Shown: positions 21,622-23,271 of the stretch, one piece after another
Numbering within the stretch: the first letter of the stretch is position 1
Layout: each line of letters starts with the position of its first letter
From: JBHEMT01 sp046262435
Lineage (GTDB): Bacteria > Chloroflexota > Dormibacteria > Aeolococcales > Aeolococcaceae
Direction of reading: 5' to 3'
DNA length: 23,271 nt
Assembly (NCBI GenBank): GCA_046262435.1
Contig: JBHEMT010000111.1
Location: 1 to 23,271 of the forward strand
Notes under the pieces: model-generated
Databases searched by the model: none
The model's input: only the letters and a program-made list of their open reading frames with translations
Told to the model about the DNA's origin: nothing
Made by a program: the position numbers and the translations under genes

Positions 21622-23271
21622 ATGCGCCTTTCCCTCGACTGGCTGCGCCAGTACGCCACCCTGGACGCTCCGCTGGAGACGCTGGTGGCCGCCCTGGTCG
21701 ACACCGGCACCGAGGTGGACCGGGTGGAACGGATCCCTCAGGGCGTCGTGGTCTGCCGGGTCACCGGTCTCGAGGCCGTGCCGGAGTCGACCAAGGGGGT
21801 GCGCTTCGCCGATTTGGACACCGGGGGCGACCCCGTCCGGGTCCTCACCGGCGCAGCCAACCTGCGGGTCGGTGACCTGGTGCCGTGGGCGCCCGTGGGC
21901 GTGACCCTGCCCGGCTGGGACCACCCACTCGCCGCGCGGGTGATGTTCCGCAAGTACACCTCGCCGGGGATGCTCTGCTCGGCGGTCGAGCTCGGGCTCG
22001 GCGAGGATGCCAGCGGCATCCTGATCCTGGAGCGTGGCCTCCCCGGCCAGCAGCTCCAGGAGGTGCTGCCCCTGGACGTGGCCCTGGAGGTGGAGCCCAC
22101 CACCAACCGGCCCGACTGCCTGTGTCACCTCGGGGTGGCGCGGGAGCTTGCCGCCGCGCTGGGTGAGGAGCTGCGCGAGCCGGACCTGAGCGTGCCCGCG
22201 GTGCACGAGTCGGCAGTGGGGATCGAGGGCCGGGTCACCGTGCAGATCGACGATCCGCGGGGGTGCCCACGCTTCGCGGTGCGGGTGATCGAGAACGTCG
22301 CCGTGGCCCCGTCACCCCCCTGGCTGCGTCGCCGCCTGGAGGCGGTCGGTCTGCCGGTGATCAACAGCGTGGTCGACGCCACCAACTTCGTCGCCGCCGA
22401 GCTGGGCCAGCCACTCCACGCCTTCGACCTCGACCGCTTTATCGAGGCGGCCACCGGCGCGGAGGAGACGGGTCCCCCGCGGCCGGCCGTGCCGTCCGTT
22501 GGCCAGCCGGCCGCGCAGGCAGGCGCCCACGTGGTGGTGCGGCGGGCGCGCGCCGGCGAGCGGGTGGCCTGCCTCGACGGGGTGGAGCGGGAGCTCGGCG
22601 AGGCCGACCTGGCGGTGTGCTCGGGGGCGGTCCCGGTGTCGGTGGCGGGGATCATCGGGGGCAGCACCACCGCGGTTCAGCCGGCCACGCGGCGGGTCCT
22701 GCTCGAGGCGGCGAGCTGGGACGGCGCCACCATCCGGGCGAGCTCCAGGCGCCTGGGCCGGCGGACGGAGGCCAGTGCCCTGTATGAGAAGGGGCTCAGC
22801 GACAGCCTGCCGCCGCTCGCCCTCGACCGGGCGGCGGCGCTGATCGCCGAGCTCAGCGGTGGCCACGTGCTGCGTGGCCGCGTGGACGTTGCCGGGATTC
22901 CGCAGCCGCCGCTCCCCGCCATCGAGGTGACCGTCTCGCGAATCTCCGCCCTCCTCGGCTACGAGGTGGACACCGACGACGCGGTGCTGGTGCTGGTCCG
23001 GCTCGGCTTCGGCGTCGAGCAGCAGGGTGACCGGCTGCTGGTGAGCCCGCCCCATTTCCGCCGCGACGTCGCGATCGCCGAGGACGTGGTGGAGGAGGTC
23101 GGCCGCTGCATCGGCTACGCGCGGGTGCCCGCAACCCTCCCCGGGCGCCGCTCCACAGTGGGCCAGCTGGCCGCCGCGGTCCCGCTCGACGAGCGGGTGC
23201 GCGACGTCTGCGTCGGGGCCGGCTTTGACGAGGCGATCACGTACTCGTTCACCTCCCCGGCCCAGGCGCGG
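21622..23271 (+). CDS. pheT: Phenylalanyl-tRNA synthetase beta subunit (3' truncated by window end)
   Basis: Structural and editing subunit of PheRS. The frame stays open from ATG 21622 to the end of the window, giving 550 of the usual 790-830 residues. It starts MRLSLDWLRQYATLDAPLE, followed by the EMAP-like tRNA-binding domain (about 40-150; GVRFADLDTG, VLTGAANLRVGD, MFRKYTSPGMLCSAVELGLG split as KYTSPGMLCSAVELGLG) and the B3/B4 editing domain with VINSVVDATNFVAAELGQPL and HAFD. B5 follows (VSRISALLGYEVD, RDVAIAEDVVEEVGRCIGY). Residues 274-303 are a low-complexity insert between FDLDRF and VVVRRARAGE, where most homologues have only a few residues. The class-II-like core and the anticodon-binding domain lie beyond the window. 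Confidence 0.95.
   Translation, partial: MRLSLDWLRQYATLDAPLETLVAALVDTGTEVDRVERIPQGVVVCRVTGLEAVPESTKGVRFADLDTGGDPVRVLTGAANLRVGDLVPWAPVGVTLPGWDHPLAARVMFRKYTSPGMLCSAVELGLGEDASGILILERGLPGQQLQEVLPLDVALEVEPTTNRPDCLCHLGVARELAAALGEELREPDLSVPAVHESAVGIEGRVTVQIDDPRGCPRFAVRVIENVAVAPSPPWLRRRLEAVGLPVINSVVDATNFVAAELGQPLHAFDLDRFIEAATGAEETGPPRPAVPSVGQPAAQAGAHVVVRRARAGERVACLDGVERELGEADLAVCSGAVPVSVAGIIGGSTTAVQPATRRVLLEAASWDGATIRASSRRLGRRTEASALYEKGLSDSLPPLALDRAAALIAELSGGHVLRGRVDVAGIPQPPLPAIEVTVSRISALLGYEVDTDDAVLVLVRLGFGVEQQGDRLLVSPPHFRRDVAIAEDVVEEVGRCIGYARVPATLPGRRSTVGQLAAAVPLDERVRDVCVGAGFDEAITYSFTSPAQAR

Noticed and set aside
1..23271. CRISPR array, insertion sequence, or phage module
   Set aside because: No regularly spaced repeats, terminal inverted repeats, transposase or phage-type proteins were seen anywhere in the window.

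Overview
This is a GC-rich (roughly 70% or more), densely packed bacterial chromosomal segment. Every recognisable gene is on the + strand and nearly all are housekeeping genes. There is no transposase, integrase, phage gene or CRISPR array. GC content, frequent GTG/TTG starts, TANNNT-type -10 boxes close to start codons, a two-gene glutamine-dependent NAD synthetase and a threonyl-tRNA synthetase without the N-terminal TGS domain suggest a high-GC Terrabacteria lineage (Dormibacterota/Chloroflexota-like, or an actinobacterial relative). That placement is inference, not a database result.

Layout. Bases 2-304 are the 3' end of a gene whose product ends in an SSB-like acidic tip. Bases 346-16066 are a 15.7-kb run of tightly coupled genes: tlyA, nadK, recN, scpA, scpB, an RluB/RsuA-type pseudouridine synthase, cmk, plsC, dinG (exonuclease-helicase fusion), a nitrilase-type glutaminase and nadE, rsmI, tatD, rsmA (ksgA) and an MFS transporter. 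Most junctions overlap by 1-14 bp, and the glutaminase/nadE junction by up to 65 bp. This implies translational coupling and probably few transcripts. The genes cover rRNA modification (tlyA, the pseudouridine synthase, rsmI, rsmA), NAD(P) supply (nadK, the glutaminase and nadE), chromosome maintenance (recN, scpAB, dinG, tatD), and nucleotide and lipid supply (cmk, plsC).

Bases 16067-17137 break the pattern. They hold two small cysteine-rich genes (16219-16401 and 16802-17086), a tRNA-Val(GAC), three abutting DnaA-box-like 9-mers, several dyads and a TTGACA-type promoter with a dyad around its -35 box. This is the least explained part of the window.

Bases 17138-23271 are a translation block: thrS (apparently leaderless), then a 5' leader with a clear intrinsic terminator, infC starting at AUC, rpmI, rplT, pheS and pheT (cut by the window end). 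The leader terminator, candidate competing pairings and the AUC start suggest feedback control of the infC operon at both transcription and translation.

I see no clear-cut new multi-gene system. The best candidates for novelty are the infC attenuator leader, the regulatory region and zinc-finger gene between tRNA-Val and thrS, the DinG with one iron-sulfur cysteine replaced, and the TGS-less ThrRS.
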